A stretch of 55,720 nt of DNA from Burkholderiales bacterium RIFCSPLOWO2_02_FULL_57_36 (GCA_001770855.1 MESE01000080.1:1-55720), one strand, 5' to 3'; shown: positions 10,346 to 19,302, counted from the first letter of the stretch. Translations and numbers: made by a program. Notes: generated from the sequence alone by a model not told the origin.

Positions 10346-10405
10346 TCAGGTAAAGATAAGTACCAGAATAATGATTAAAACGATGGTTCCAAGGCCTATA
10401 TACAT
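10346..10405 (-). CDS. Very short hydrophobic ORF (19 residues)
   Basis: An ATG at 10405 follows a good Shine-Dalgarno (GAGGAG, spacing about six). The 19 residues start MYIGLGT and then run almost entirely through Ile, Leu and Val before a stop. The beginning resembles the first half of the roughly 50-residue DUF3309-type small membrane proteins, so this may be a genuine single-span micro-protein or a truncated one. The similarity is recalled, not searched. Confidence 0.4.
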   Translation of the reverse strand: MYIGLGTIVLIIILVLIFT

Positions 10406-10651
10406 TTAATTCTCCTCAATGTTGATCTTTTTTGTGCCGGAGGAACCTTTATGCGCAATCGGTTAATCAGCAATGATCAGCATAGGGAAAACGAAAATTG
10501 ATTCCATGCGATATCGCAAATGCGGCGCATGAAGAGCCGAAATAGCGGGATTAGAGAATACGTATAAGAAATGGTACCCGCTAAAAGTAAATCCACCGGG
10601 ACATGTGTTGCTTGGGGGAATCCAGAATAAAGGGAGCCCGTTCAAAAATTG

Positions 10652-11314
10652 CTATGCCATCAGCAGATTCTCTCGCCGAGCACGCCAGAAATCATCGGGC
10701 GTATCGACATCCCATAAAGCAGGAAGCTCCACCCAATCTTTACCCGGTTTCCAGCCAAGCTCCGATAATCGGCGGCGCGTTTGCGCCATTACTTGCGGGG
10801 TTCCCCAGTCTATCGTGCGGAAAGACTGCAAAAGCGACCTGTCGCGCTCCTGATGGTCCCCGTGCGCATTCGCTCCCACCAGCACATAACCGCCGTCCTC
10901 TGCCGGTATGAACGTCATGCGGCATCCTTGACGCAGCGATTCTCCTGCAGCATGCATGGCAGCGACGGAGAATGCGGGACAATCCGTACCGATCAACAGC
11001 ACGGTGGCATGCTTGTTCAAAAGCGTCAGCAGGCAAGTCGACATGCGTTCGCCAAGATCGCCATCGCACTGCCGATGCAAGGCAAGACCATAACGATCGG
11101 CACATTCGGCAAAGAACGGATGATCGCTTGCGCCTGCGGTCCATAACGATACCTGCCCTGGCGCTGCGATACATGCGGTGTCCAGCGTACGCAAGCTCAT
11201 CGCACGTTGCGCTGCCGCCGCTCCCTCTTCGCCGAGCAAAGGAATCAAGCGGGTTTTTGCGCTACCCGCGACCGGCGCTTTGGCAAAAACCGCGATATGC
11301 ATGGAGGCAGTCAT
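10652..11314 (-). CDS. TIGR04282-type glycosyltransferase (DUF2064)
   Basis: 220 residues from the ATG at 11314, which overlaps the stop of the upstream gene by four bases (ATGA). The N-terminus has the nucleotide-binding signature FAKAPVAGSAKTRL; IGTDCP and PAEDGGYVLVG follow further on. This matches the CofC-like nucleotidyl/glycosyltransferase family known as rSAM-associated transferase 1, repeatedly found beside arsS. It is the last gene of the reverse-strand operon. Its likely role is in building the sugar-linked product of the ArsS pathway, perhaps by activating or transferring the aglycone. The exact substrate cannot be read from sequence. A longer frame to 11467 is rejected because it would run through the neighbouring gene. 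Confidence 0.85.
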   Translation of the reverse strand: MTASMHIAVFAKAPVAGSAKTRLIPLLGEEGAAAAQRAMSLRTLDTACIAAPGQVSLWTAGASDHPFFAECADRYGLALHRQCDGDLGERMSTCLLTLLNKHATVLLIGTDCPAFSVAAMHAAGESLRQGCRMTFIPAEDGGYVLVGANAHGDHQERDRSLLQSFRTIDWGTPQVMAQTRRRLSELGWKPGKDWVELPALWDVDTPDDFWRARRENLLMA

Positions 11315-11994
11315 TCCGAAACACGATAGCCGTATGCAAGCGCCAGCTTGCGCGGATCGGTGCCGAAGAAATACGCCAATCGCAAGCGCCACATCAAAAA
11401 TATCGTGCGCCAGACGCCGTGTTTTTCCCAGCGGCGAGAAGAGGTCGTTACGCATTGTCGTAGACATGCCGGCCGGCCGATCCGTTTCAATCGGCTGCTC
11501 AGCTCAATGTCTTCCATCAACGGAATCGCCGCGAAACCATGCTGTCGAGAAAACGTATCGCGACGAACGAACATCGCCTGGTCGCCGGTGACAATGCCGG
11601 TGACGCGTGAGCGTAGATTCATCATTGCGGCAATCATCGACATCAGCGGATGTGTACCGTCAAACCGGATATCGAACCGGCCCCAATGGCAATCCGCCAA
11701 AGCCGCTGAGATCAGTGCATCCGCATCCGGCGGCAAGATCGTATCCGCATGCAGGAACAACAGTGCATCGCCTTGCGCCTGCGCGGCGCCGGCATTCATC
11801 TGATTTGCGCGCCCTCCTTTTGAATGGACAACCAGATCGGCAAACGGTGCGGCAAAAGCAGGCGTGCCGTCGCTGCTGCCGCCATCGACGACGATCAGTT
11901 GCGCGCCGCGTGCGCGCAGTCCGGAAAGCGCACTCAGGAATCGGGCAATGCCGGGCGCTTCATTGAGCACCGGAACGACAATTGACAGGCTCAT
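11311..11994 (-). CDS. TIGR04283-type glycosyltransferase (GT2)
   Basis: 227 residues with a GT-A fold signature: PVLNEAPGI near the N-terminus, VDGGSSDGT as the nucleotide-binding loop and HADTILPP as the metal-binding Asp region. This is the family-2 transferase called rSAM-associated transferase 2, which travels with arsS and with the TIGR04282 protein. It starts 22 bases after the stop of the reductase gene and overlaps the next gene by four bases, so the three are probably cotranslated. It is a soluble cytoplasmic enzyme with no transmembrane segment. Its acceptor is unknown. Confidence 0.88.
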   Translation of the reverse strand: MSLSIVVPVLNEAPGIARFLSALSGLRARGAQLIVVDGGSSDGTPAFAAPFADLVVHSKGGRANQMNAGAAQAQGDALLFLHADTILPPDADALISAALADCHWGRFDIRFDGTHPLMSMIAAMMNLRSRVTGIVTGDQAMFVRRDTFSRQHGFAAIPLMEDIELSSRLKRIGRPACLRQCVTTSSRRWEKHGVWRTIFLMWRLRLAYFFGTDPRKLALAYGYRVSE

Positions 11995-12016
11995 CGCATT
12001 TTGTGTCTAAACGTTT

Positions 12017-14167
12017 TTATCCACGCTGCCATGCATGGTAGCGCTTTACCCACTCCAGCAACCTGACCGGCGTATGTGCGCGCTTCCATGCGCCGGCCAC
12101 ATACTTGTTGGCTTCGGCCAGCGTCGGATAGATATGAATCGTGCCCAGAATCTTGTTCAGGCCAAGACCGTGTTTCATCGCCAGCACGTATTCCGCAATC
12201 AAATCGCCCGCATGCTCGCCGGCGATCGTCACGCCCAATATCCTGTCTTTTCCCGGCACCGTCAACACCTTGACGAAGCCGTGCGCTTCCTCATCGGCAA
12301 TGGCGCGATCCAGATCGTCGAGCTCATACACCGTCACTTCGTAAGGAATATTTTTTTCTTTTGCTTCCTGCTCATTCAAGCCGACGCGCGCCACTTCCGG
12401 CTCGGTAAACGTAGCCCAAGGAATCACCGAGTAATCCGCCTTGAATTTTCGGAAGCGTCCGAACAGGCCGTTGACTGCCGCATACCAGGCTTGGTGCGAC
12501 GCGGTATGCGTGAACTGGAACGGTCCCGCCACATCGCCGGCGGCGAAAATGTTTGGATACAGCGTTTGCAGATAATCGTTGGTTTCAACCGTATTTGCTT
12601 TTGTGCTCCGGATCCCCAATTCCTCCAGTCCGTAACCCTTGATATTGGCGGCACGCCCGACCGCGCACAGCACGACGTCGAATGCGATGCGCACTTCGCT
12701 GCCGCCGGATTCGGCCATCAGGATTTTTTCGCCATTGTCGACCAGGAATTTCGTCGCCTTGTGCCCGGTCAGCAGATTGATACCCTCCGCGCGAAAGCGT
12801 GCCGCCACCAGCGCCGACACTTCGATATCTTCACGCATGAGGATACGCTCCGTCATCTCGACCTGGGTCACTTGCGACCCGAGCCGCGCAAACGCCTGCG
12901 CCAGTTCGCAGCCGATCGGCCCGCCGCCGAGTACCACCAGCCGCTTCGGCAGTTCGCGCAAATCCCACAAGGTATCCGACGTCAAATAGCCGATTTCCTT
13001 CAGACCTGGAATCGGCGGCACGAATGGCCGCGCGCCCGCCGCGATCACGATATTGCGCGTGGTCAGCGTGCGTGTGCCGCCGTCACCATCCTTGACTTCG
13101 ACCGCAAACGGCGACACGATTTTCGCATCGCCCTGCAGGCATTCGACGCCGAGTCCGGTATAGCGCTCAACGGAATCGTGCGGCTCGATGGTCTTGACGA
13201 TACGCTGCACGCGTTCCATCACGGCGGCGAAATCCACTTCGGCGGATGCCGACGCCAGACCGAACTCCGTCGCACGTGAAACATGCGACATCAGTTTCGC
13301 CGAGCGGATCAATGCCTTCGACGGCACGCACCCGGTGTTCAGGCAATCGCCGCCCAGTTTGTGCCGCTCGATCAACGCGACCTTGGCCTTGACGGCTGCC
13401 GCAATGTAAGACGTCACCAGGCCGGCTGAGCCGCCGCCGATCACCACCATGTTGTAATCGTAACGTTGCGGACGCGGCCACTTTGCATATACCTTGCGCG
13501 CCTGAAAAAAATCGATGGCCTTTTTTGCCAGCAGCGGAAATATTCCAAGTAACACGAATGAAAGTATCAGACCCGGCGACAGGATGCCTCTAATCGATTC
13601 AATCTGCGCCAGTTGGGTACCTGCATTGACATAGACCAGCGTACCGGCCAGCATGCCGATCTGGCTGACCCAATAAAAAGTCAATGCCCGCATTGACGTC
13701 AATCCCATGACCAGATTGATCAGGAAGAACGGGAAGATCGGCGCCAATCGCAGCGTGAATAAATAGAAGGCGCCGTCCCTGGCGATACCCTCATTGAACG
13801 ATTTCAGCTTGTCGCCGAAGCGCTGTTGAATCGAATCGCGCAGAATGAAACGCGCCGCCAGAAATGCGAGCGTGGCGCCGACGCTGGATGCAAACGACAC
13901 GATCAGCGTGCCCCACCACAGCCCGAAAATCGCACCCGCGGCCAGAGTCATGATCGCTGCACCGGGAAACGACAATGCGGTAACCGCCGTATAGAGAATA
14001 AAGAACATTCCCGCGCTTTGCCAAGGATGCGTTTGCGCCAAGGCCCGCAGTTCTTCCTGGCGCGACTTGAGCGTTTCCAGACTCAGGAAGCGATCAAGAT
14101 CGAACATGAAAAATGCGGTGATCGCTAACGCGACCAGCAACAACAGGATTACACGTTTTGTTTTCAT
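12017..14167 (-). CDS. VTT-domain membrane protein fused to FAD disulfide reductase
   Basis: 716 residues from the ATG at 14167, preceded by AAGGGA. Residues 1-220 form a TVP38/TMEM64 (VTT, DedA-like) membrane domain with several hydrophobic spans and an SFPGA segment near 66-70. From about 240 there is a class I pyridine-nucleotide disulfide oxidoreductase: FAD-binding GGGSAG (244-249), redox pair CLNTGC (Cys275, Cys280), NAD(P)-binding GGGPIG, a second FAD motif AAGDV, and a C-terminal HIYPTLAEA with the catalytic His/Glu pair. It lacks the N-terminal heavy-metal domain and the C-terminal Cys pair of mercuric reductase, so MerA activity is unlikely. Its position between arsS and the glycosyltransferases suggests reduction of an arsenical or dithiol partner at the membrane; this is inference. 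Confidence 0.9.
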   Translation of the reverse strand: MKTKRVILLLLVALAITAFFMFDLDRFLSLETLKSRQEELRALAQTHPWQSAGMFFILYTAVTALSFPGAAIMTLAAGAIFGLWWGTLIVSFASSVGATLAFLAARFILRDSIQQRFGDKLKSFNEGIARDGAFYLFTLRLAPIFPFFLINLVMGLTSMRALTFYWVSQIGMLAGTLVYVNAGTQLAQIESIRGILSPGLILSFVLLGIFPLLAKKAIDFFQARKVYAKWPRPQRYDYNMVVIGGGSAGLVTSYIAAAVKAKVALIERHKLGGDCLNTGCVPSKALIRSAKLMSHVSRATEFGLASASAEVDFAAVMERVQRIVKTIEPHDSVERYTGLGVECLQGDAKIVSPFAVEVKDGDGGTRTLTTRNIVIAAGARPFVPPIPGLKEIGYLTSDTLWDLRELPKRLVVLGGGPIGCELAQAFARLGSQVTQVEMTERILMREDIEVSALVAARFRAEGINLLTGHKATKFLVDNGEKILMAESGGSEVRIAFDVVLCAVGRAANIKGYGLEELGIRSTKANTVETNDYLQTLYPNIFAAGDVAGPFQFTHTASHQAWYAAVNGLFGRFRKFKADYSVIPWATFTEPEVARVGLNEQEAKEKNIPYEVTVYELDDLDRAIADEEAHGFVKVLTVPGKDRILGVTIAGEHAGDLIAEYVLAMKHGLGLNKILGTIHIYPTLAEANKYVAGAWKRAHTPVRLLEWVKRYHAWQRG

Positions 14168-14337
14168 TATTTTCCCTTGGCGCATCCGAAAAATGACCGG
14201 AGCTTGTCATTCCAACCTCTGTCCTGCAGACAGCGCTTTCACTATCTCATTCGGGTGGTCGCTACAGCGGCCAAACGATTGGCTTCCACACAAGAAAATC
14301 GGTGCGCCGGCTATCGCGCTTGCAGTTCAGGAACGGC

Positions 14338-15303
14338 TCACGCCAGCGCGCCGCCGCAACTGCTTCCCGCACCTGCGGTACATCCCCAACAATGATCGGC
14401 AATCACGATCTGATTGCCTTCCAGCTGCGTGTCCAGCAAATGCGACAGGTGCATGCGTCCCTTTCCATGCTGCTTCAATGGAAGACCGAGCATCTGATTG
14501 AAATCGCAGTCGTACAGGTAGCCGCGCCAGTCGACCGAGATCAGAGAGCGGCACATCACGTGATCCAGATTGGCATCCTGATGCGATGAGCGGAGCAACT
14601 GCATGTAACTGCCGAACTGCCCTTTCGACACCAACGTGCTGCCAAAGCGCTGGATCGGCATATTGGTAATGGTAAACATCTGGTTGAAGCGGATGCCGAA
14701 CCGTTCGCCCAGAAAGCGGTCGTAATCGGCTTTCAGTACGTGTTGGGATGGCGGCAAGGCTGGTCCTTGCGGATTAAACACAAGGTGTAATTGCAATCCG
14801 CCCGTGGCATTACCGTATCCGAGTGCATTCAGCTTTTGCAGGACACGGATACTGGTTTGGAATACGCCTTTGCCGCGCTGCTTGTCGACGTTGTCTTCCA
14901 GATAGCAGGGCAAGGACGCCACGATCTGTACTTGATGGTCAGCCAGGAATTGGGCCAATGTCTCATATCCCGGTTCTTCCAGGATAGTCAGGTTGCAGCG
15001 GTCAATCACCGTCACATCCAGGGCGCGTGCCTGCTCGACCAGATAACGGAAATGCTGGTTCATCTCGGGCGCGCCGCCGGTCAGGTCCAGCGTCTTTATC
15101 CGCCCGGTTCGCAACACGGCAATCACCTGATCGACCGTCTCGCGCGTCATCTGCTCGGTACGAGTGGGGCCGGCATTGACATGGCAGTGGACGCAGCTTT
15201 GATTGCACGTATAGCCAAGGTTGACTTGCAGCGTGTCTGCCGGCCGGGTACGGCGAATCGGGGGGAAATCAGTGACTGCCAGCAAAGGAAGCGTTGCGCG
15301 CAT
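14338..15303 (-). CDS. arsS: Arsenosugar biosynthesis radical SAM protein ArsS
   Basis: 321 residues from the ATG at 15303; a TTG at 15372 would add 23 doubtful residues. The radical SAM cluster motif CNQSCVHC is at 33-40 (Cys33, 37, 40), followed by LTGGAPEM and, near the C-terminus, the Cys-rich segment CWGCTAGAGSSCG typical of this family (TIGR04167/DUF3641). ArsS is known to transfer the 5'-deoxyadenosyl group of S-adenosylmethionine to dimethylarsenite, giving the precursor of arsenosugars. It lies between the MTA phosphorylase and the reductase fusion, with gaps of 159 and 170 bases. In some organisms the family contains selenocysteine; no in-frame TGA is seen here. Confidence 0.9.
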   Translation of the reverse strand: MRATLPLLAVTDFPPIRRTRPADTLQVNLGYTCNQSCVHCHVNAGPTRTEQMTRETVDQVIAVLRTGRIKTLDLTGGAPEMNQHFRYLVEQARALDVTVIDRCNLTILEEPGYETLAQFLADHQVQIVASLPCYLEDNVDKQRGKGVFQTSIRVLQKLNALGYGNATGGLQLHLVFNPQGPALPPSQHVLKADYDRFLGERFGIRFNQMFTITNMPIQRFGSTLVSKGQFGSYMQLLRSSHQDANLDHVMCRSLISVDWRGYLYDCDFNQMLGLPLKQHGKGRMHLSHLLDTQLEGNQIVIADHCWGCTAGAGSSCGGALA

Positions 15304-15462
15304 AGTAAAAAGCCGTTGGATGGAATGGGAGCTAGGATAAACCGAAAAGAATTTTCCCGTTGGTCGCGGCAAAGCGGCTGAACTTACAAACGATGCGAAT
15401 TGGATGGCGTTCCCGAACGCAATCCGCCCCGATTCCCGTGGAAAATGCTCGCCGCAGCTACG

Positions 15463-16335
15463 TCAGAGATATTTAGCCAATAGCGGCGCCAGATTTTCCC
15501 GGGTCGCGGCCGGCATTGCGGACGGCGGCGTGACCAGCGATTTGGCGAGCGCGTCGTGTGCAGCCGATGACGGCGGATTCGCACCCAAGCGCTTGATGCA
15601 TGCGCGCAGTACAGTCTGCGCATTCACCGCATTGTGCATCAGGTTTGCAATCGCCATTTCGGCAGTCACGGCGTCGTGACCCGGATGCCAGCAATCGAAA
15701 TCGGTAACCAGCGCCAAACTTGCATAGGCGATTTCCGCCTCGCGCGCCAGCCTGGCTTCGGGCATGTTGGTCATGCCGATCACGGATGCGCCCCACGAGC
15801 GATACAACTGCGATTCCGCATACGTGGAGAAGGCCGGCCCCTCCATGCAGATATACGTGCCGCCGCGATGCAAGGTCGCGTCCGGCAGATTGCAATCGGC
15901 GAACGCCTGCGCCACCGTATCGCTCAACGCGCCGCATACCGGATGCGAAAACCCGATATGCGCAACCGCGCCTTCGCCGAAAAAAGTGCCGATGCGCCGT
16001 TTGGTCATGTCGATGTACTGGTCCGGCAACACCATATGGCGCGGCGCCAGTTCTTCCTTGAGGGAGCCTACCGCCGACACCGACAGCAGATAATCGACAC
16101 CAAGCTTCTTCATCGCCCAGATGTTGGCCCGAAACGGTATTTCAGTCGGCAAGAATGAATGAGTCCGTCCATGCCGCGCCAGAAAAGCCACATCCACGCC
16201 ATCCAGCGTTCCGATCGCAATTGCATCGGACGGCGCTCCGAACGGAGTGTCGATACGCACTTCCCTGAGATCCTGCAGGCCATCCATTTTGTACAGCCCG
16301 CTGCCACCCATGATGCCGAAGCGAATTTTTTCCAT
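15463..16335 (-). CDS. mtnP: 5'-methylthioadenosine phosphorylase family
   Basis: 290 residues, full length for the family. The N-terminal GIMGGSGLY phosphate loop, RHGRTHS, EGPAFST with GMTNMPEA, and VTDFDCW are all present. The two Asp residues of VTDFDCW are the positions that select adenine over hypoxanthine in characterised MTA phosphorylases, so MTA rather than methylthioinosine is the expected class. Normally the enzyme recycles methylthioadenosine from polyamine synthesis. Beside arsS it could instead, or also, phosphorolyse the dimethylarsinoyl-deoxyadenosine made by ArsS to release adenine and an arseno-ribose phosphate. This extra role is inferred from position. Confidence 0.9.
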   Translation of the reverse strand: MEKIRFGIMGGSGLYKMDGLQDLREVRIDTPFGAPSDAIAIGTLDGVDVAFLARHGRTHSFLPTEIPFRANIWAMKKLGVDYLLSVSAVGSLKEELAPRHMVLPDQYIDMTKRRIGTFFGEGAVAHIGFSHPVCGALSDTVAQAFADCNLPDATLHRGGTYICMEGPAFSTYAESQLYRSWGASVIGMTNMPEARLAREAEIAYASLALVTDFDCWHPGHDAVTAEMAIANLMHNAVNAQTVLRACIKRLGANPPSSAAHDALAKSLVTPPSAMPAATRENLAPLLAKYL

Positions 16336-16402
16336 ATCGAGAAATCCGGAGTTTAGTTAATTGGTACGAGTTAGCGGAAGGAACTTACAGCAATTCGCAA
16401 AA

Positions 16403-17389
16403 TCATGCCGGCCATAGCGGCGGTTCATCCATCAGCGCAACCTGCTCCCGCAGTTCGAGAATGCGGTCTTGCCAATAGCGTTGCGTATTGAACCAGGGGA
16501 ATGCCAGCGGAAAGGCAGGATCATCCCAACGCTTCGCCAGCCATGCCGAATAATGGATCAGCCGCAAGGTACGCAGCGCTTCGATCAAATGCAATTCACG
16601 CGGATCGAAGTCGGCAAAATCCTCATAACCGGCGAGCAGATCGGACAGTTGACGCACCATATCGGCACGCTCGCCGGATAGCAGCATCCATAAATCCTGC
16701 ACTGCGGGACCCATGCGGCTGTCATCGAAATCGACGAAATGCGGGCCGGCGTCGGTCCACAGCACGTTGCCGCAATGGCAGTCGCCATGCAAGCGCAGTA
16801 TCTTGAATTCACCGGCACGATCAAAGCAGCGTTTGACGCCTTCAAGCGCCTGCTCGACAACGCTGCGGTAGGCAGCCAGCAGTTCATCGGGAATGAATCC
16901 ATGCGCCAGCAGATAATCGCGCGGTTCGTAGCCAAAACTGACGATATCCAGCGTCGGACGGTCGCGATAGTGTTCAAGCGCGCCGACCGCGTGGATCCGG
17001 CCGATGAAACGCCCCATCCATTCCAGGGTCGCGCGGTCCTCCAGTTCCGGCGCGCGGCCTCCATGCTTGGGAAATACCGCAAAGCGGAAGCCGTTGAACG
17101 CATGCAGCGTTTTATCGCCCACAGCCATAGCAGGCACCACCGGAATTTCGCGTTCAGCCAGTTCATCGACAAGGCGGTGTTCTTCGAGAATGGCAGCGTC
17201 GCTCCAACGTGCGGGACGATAAAACTTGGTCACCAACGGCGGGCCCTGCTCCATCCCTACCTGATAAACACGGTTTTCGTAACTGTTCAGCGCCAACAGG
17301 CGGCCGTCGCTGTGGAGGCCGATGCTGTCGAGCGCGTCGAGGGCCAAGTCCGGGGTCAACGCTGAAAAAGAGGGGGAGTCTGGAGTCAT
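16403..17389 (-). CDS. srkA: Stress response serine/threonine kinase A (YihE/RdoA)
   Basis: 328 residues, the usual length for SrkA. It shows an aminoglycoside-phosphotransferase-type kinase fold: SYENRVYQVG near the N-terminus, VTKFYRPARW with the ATP-binding Lys, the catalytic loop LHGDCHCGNVLW and the metal-binding VDFDD. Characterised SrkA proteins phosphorylate proteins and protect cells under envelope and oxidative stress. It lies 67 bases upstream of the phosphorylase gene on the same strand and may share a transcript with the arsenosugar genes, although it is a common stand-alone gene. Confidence 0.9.
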   Translation of the reverse strand: MTPDSPSFSALTPDLALDALDSIGLHSDGRLLALNSYENRVYQVGMEQGPPLVTKFYRPARWSDAAILEEHRLVDELAEREIPVVPAMAVGDKTLHAFNGFRFAVFPKHGGRAPELEDRATLEWMGRFIGRIHAVGALEHYRDRPTLDIVSFGYEPRDYLLAHGFIPDELLAAYRSVVEQALEGVKRCFDRAGEFKILRLHGDCHCGNVLWTDAGPHFVDFDDSRMGPAVQDLWMLLSGERADMVRQLSDLLAGYEDFADFDPRELHLIEALRTLRLIHYSAWLAKRWDDPAFPLAFPWFNTQRYWQDRILELREQVALMDEPPLWPA

Positions 17390-17540
17390 GGCGTCATTGT
17401 ACGGGGATCCGAAATTGGTTACGAATGCCGGCTAGACCGCTAATCCGTGAAAATTGACCTCTTTTCCAGTATAAATTGCTATATAAGATCAGTAATGTCC
17501 GCTCAAATTCCGATTGAAATATGTGTGTGAATCTCATAAA

Positions 17541-17850
17541 TCATTTCTTTGCGCTCGCACTGTCCATGCGGCCGAGCGCGCTTGCCAAAAAAATTAACCC
17601 CGATGGTCTGTGGCCAATCTTGGCATGCAGCGTTCCCACATCAGGTTCGCCAGCATCTTCCCTGCGTTCGGCTGATGTGGTAAAAAATTTCGGTGGGGTG
17701 GCTGATCAATTCAGACTTCCATTACGTGATCTGGTTCGTGTGCACATCATACTGGGAGCTCAATTCGGCCGGCGTCTTATCACCCCGGATCGCGGCTTGG
17801 GTGAACTTGGCCTTGAATACCGCCGTATGATTCCACCTGGGCCATTTCAT
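17541..17850 (-). pseudogene. Decayed IS3-family transposase orfA
   Basis: From the ATG at 17850 the reading begins MKWPRWNHTAVFKAKF and continues to YDVHTNQIT, which is the N-terminal helix-turn-helix region of IS3-family OrfA. The codon after NQIT is TAA where the family has Gln, followed by WKSEL. After a frameshift the typical TLHAKIG and a final ALGRMDSASAKK are still readable, ending at TGA 17541. It therefore carries at least one nonsense mutation and one frameshift. OrfB and clear terminal repeats are not seen, so this is a fossil insertion, on the side of the pilus locus next to srkA. Confidence 0.8.
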
Positions 17851-17987
17851 CTTCTCTGCTCCTGTTGCGCACATGCCGCGCTCTCATTTGAGCAGAATTT
17901 CCACTTAGCCATCTGGCTGAATTTCCGAAGTCACTTCTTATTTACGCGACGCTTCAATATAAAATTGAACTTCAATCAATATAACCT

Positions 17988-18455
17988 TCAAGACAACCAA
18001 TCTCTGAGCGATTGATAAACCGACAAAATTCCATCGCCTAGGAAATAAACGCATACCCAAAGAATGGCGATTATTAGAGAATCGCGGGTTTTCAAAAATA
18101 TTTTTTCGAATTCTGATGCCGTCAGTATCGGCCCTGCCATATGAAGAAGGCACATTGCTTGAAATGTACGGTAAGCCGATAAAATTAAAACTAATTCCAA
18201 ACTCAAATACATCACAATAATGTAAGGCAGGCGATTCGATTGTGAGCTAGCAGCGCTAGTAATAGCTAAATTCAATGTTTGAAGCTTGTAAATGCCAAAT
18301 CCCAAATAAAGAAAAACCAATATAGTGCCTGGATATAAGCAATGAATAAATTTTTCTTTACTCTCGACCAGTATAGTTACATTCGCTTCGATCGATCTTA
18401 TGCCGAGAAATGAAAGTGTTACAGAGCGCATGCAATTTTTCAGCATTTTATTCAT
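17988..18455 (-). CDS. Hypothetical membrane protein
   Basis: 155 residues, not recognised. Three hydrophobic segments are visible: around 42-58 (YPGTILVFLYLGFGIYKL), about 77-97 and about 127-148. The gene is AT-rich relative to its neighbours and has no obvious Shine-Dalgarno before the ATG at 18455. It lies between the decayed transposase and the TonB-like gene, in a stretch that looks foreign or degenerate. It may be a strain-specific accessory gene. Confidence 0.5.
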   Translation of the reverse strand: MNKMLKNCMRSVTLSFLGIRSIEANVTILVESKEKFIHCLYPGTILVFLYLGFGIYKLQTLNLAITSAASSQSNRLPYIIVMYLSLELVLILSAYRTFQAMCLLHMAGPILTASEFEKIFLKTRDSLIIAILWVCVYFLGDGILSVYQSLRDWLS

Positions 18456-18603
18456 AATTGGGCAGTTTAAATCTCTATATCACAGAACCGATATTTCGGA
18501 TTTGTGTATAAATTTTCGATAACCTCCTCCATTTTTAGAGAGAGGTATAGGAAGAAACTAAGCAGCCAAAGCCGATTTCTGCTTTAGGGTGATGCCGGCA
18601 ATG

Positions 18604-19212
18604 CTACTGCACCGCAGTAGAGAGGTCTCCTTTGTATTCGTTGGGTGGTCGACTCAGATCTGAATATTGAACCACGATATCGACCCACGTATTAACAGGC
18701 TTGCCGTCGATTTCACCAGGTGCAAAATGCACTTGTCGGAATGCGTTAAGTGCAGCGTTGTCGAAAGCTTCTGGCAATTCACTGCTCAACACGATAATAC
18801 GGTCGACCAACCCTTCATCGTTGATCCATATTCTTACCGATATCGCCCCTCCTAAGCCGTGGTCTTCAGCTTTGCTTAGTTGTGGATCAAATTTAGTAAG
18901 TGGCTCTGGCATTTTACTCAACGACTCAGCAGAGAAATATGCGGTCGGAATGCCTGATGCCGCCGGGCTTTCGCTAGGAACGGCTTGCTGTTCGACTGTG
19001 GCAACCACTTCCGATGCTGAAACGGCGGTTGGAATGGGTAGTTCGCTAGAAGCTACATCGGCCGATGTAGCTTCTAGCGATACAACTATTGGAACTGCTT
19101 TCGACACCTCTTGGCGTCCGAGCCCCCCAGCGGAAGGCACATGAGCCCATGAAATCACCGCGCCATGCATAACGAACACTGTTATTAAGGCGGGAAGATT
19201 GTAAGTATGCAA
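18604..19212 (-). CDS. TonB-like energy transducer
   Basis: About 202 residues. A single N-terminal membrane span (LPALITVFVMHGAVISW) is followed by a low-complexity linker rich in Ser, Ala, Val and Pro and a C-terminal TonB-like domain (GGAISVRIWINDEGLVDRI ... FDNAALNAFRQVHF ... PVNTWV). TonB proteins span the periplasm and pass proton-motive energy to outer-membrane partners. The start is uncertain: TTG at 19212 keeps the full membrane span, while ATG at 19170 would cut it. It follows pilY1 by 90 bases on the same strand. No exbB, exbD or TonB-dependent receptor is nearby, so the partner is unknown; a link with the pilus is only positional. Confidence 0.75.
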   Translation of the reverse strand: MHTYNLPALITVFVMHGAVISWAHVPSAGGLGRQEVSKAVPIVVSLEATSADVASSELPIPTAVSASEVVATVEQQAVPSESPAASGIPTAYFSAESLSKMPEPLTKFDPQLSKAEDHGLGGAISVRIWINDEGLVDRIIVLSSELPEAFDNAALNAFRQVHFAPGEIDGKPVNTWVDIVVQYSDLSRPPNEYKGDLSTAVQ

Positions 19213-19302
19213 CGTGTTAAATGCTCTCTCAATAATGAGTTTCAGTTTGTCACTAGGTTCGAATTGTCCCGAAACTAGCCCAATATGTTGGCAACTGGTG
19301 CC

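Noticed and set aside
12035..13279. Forward-strand open frame of 414 codons
   Set aside because: Antisense to the disulfide reductase domain, which shows complete FAD, NAD(P) and redox motifs.
12017..14167. Mercuric reductase
   Set aside because: The redox Cys pair is present, but the N-terminal metal-binding domain and C-terminal Cys pair of MerA are missing and a VTT membrane domain takes the N-terminus.
17521..18015. Forward-strand open frame of 164 codons
   Set aside because: It runs antisense through the recognisable IS3 orfA remnant.
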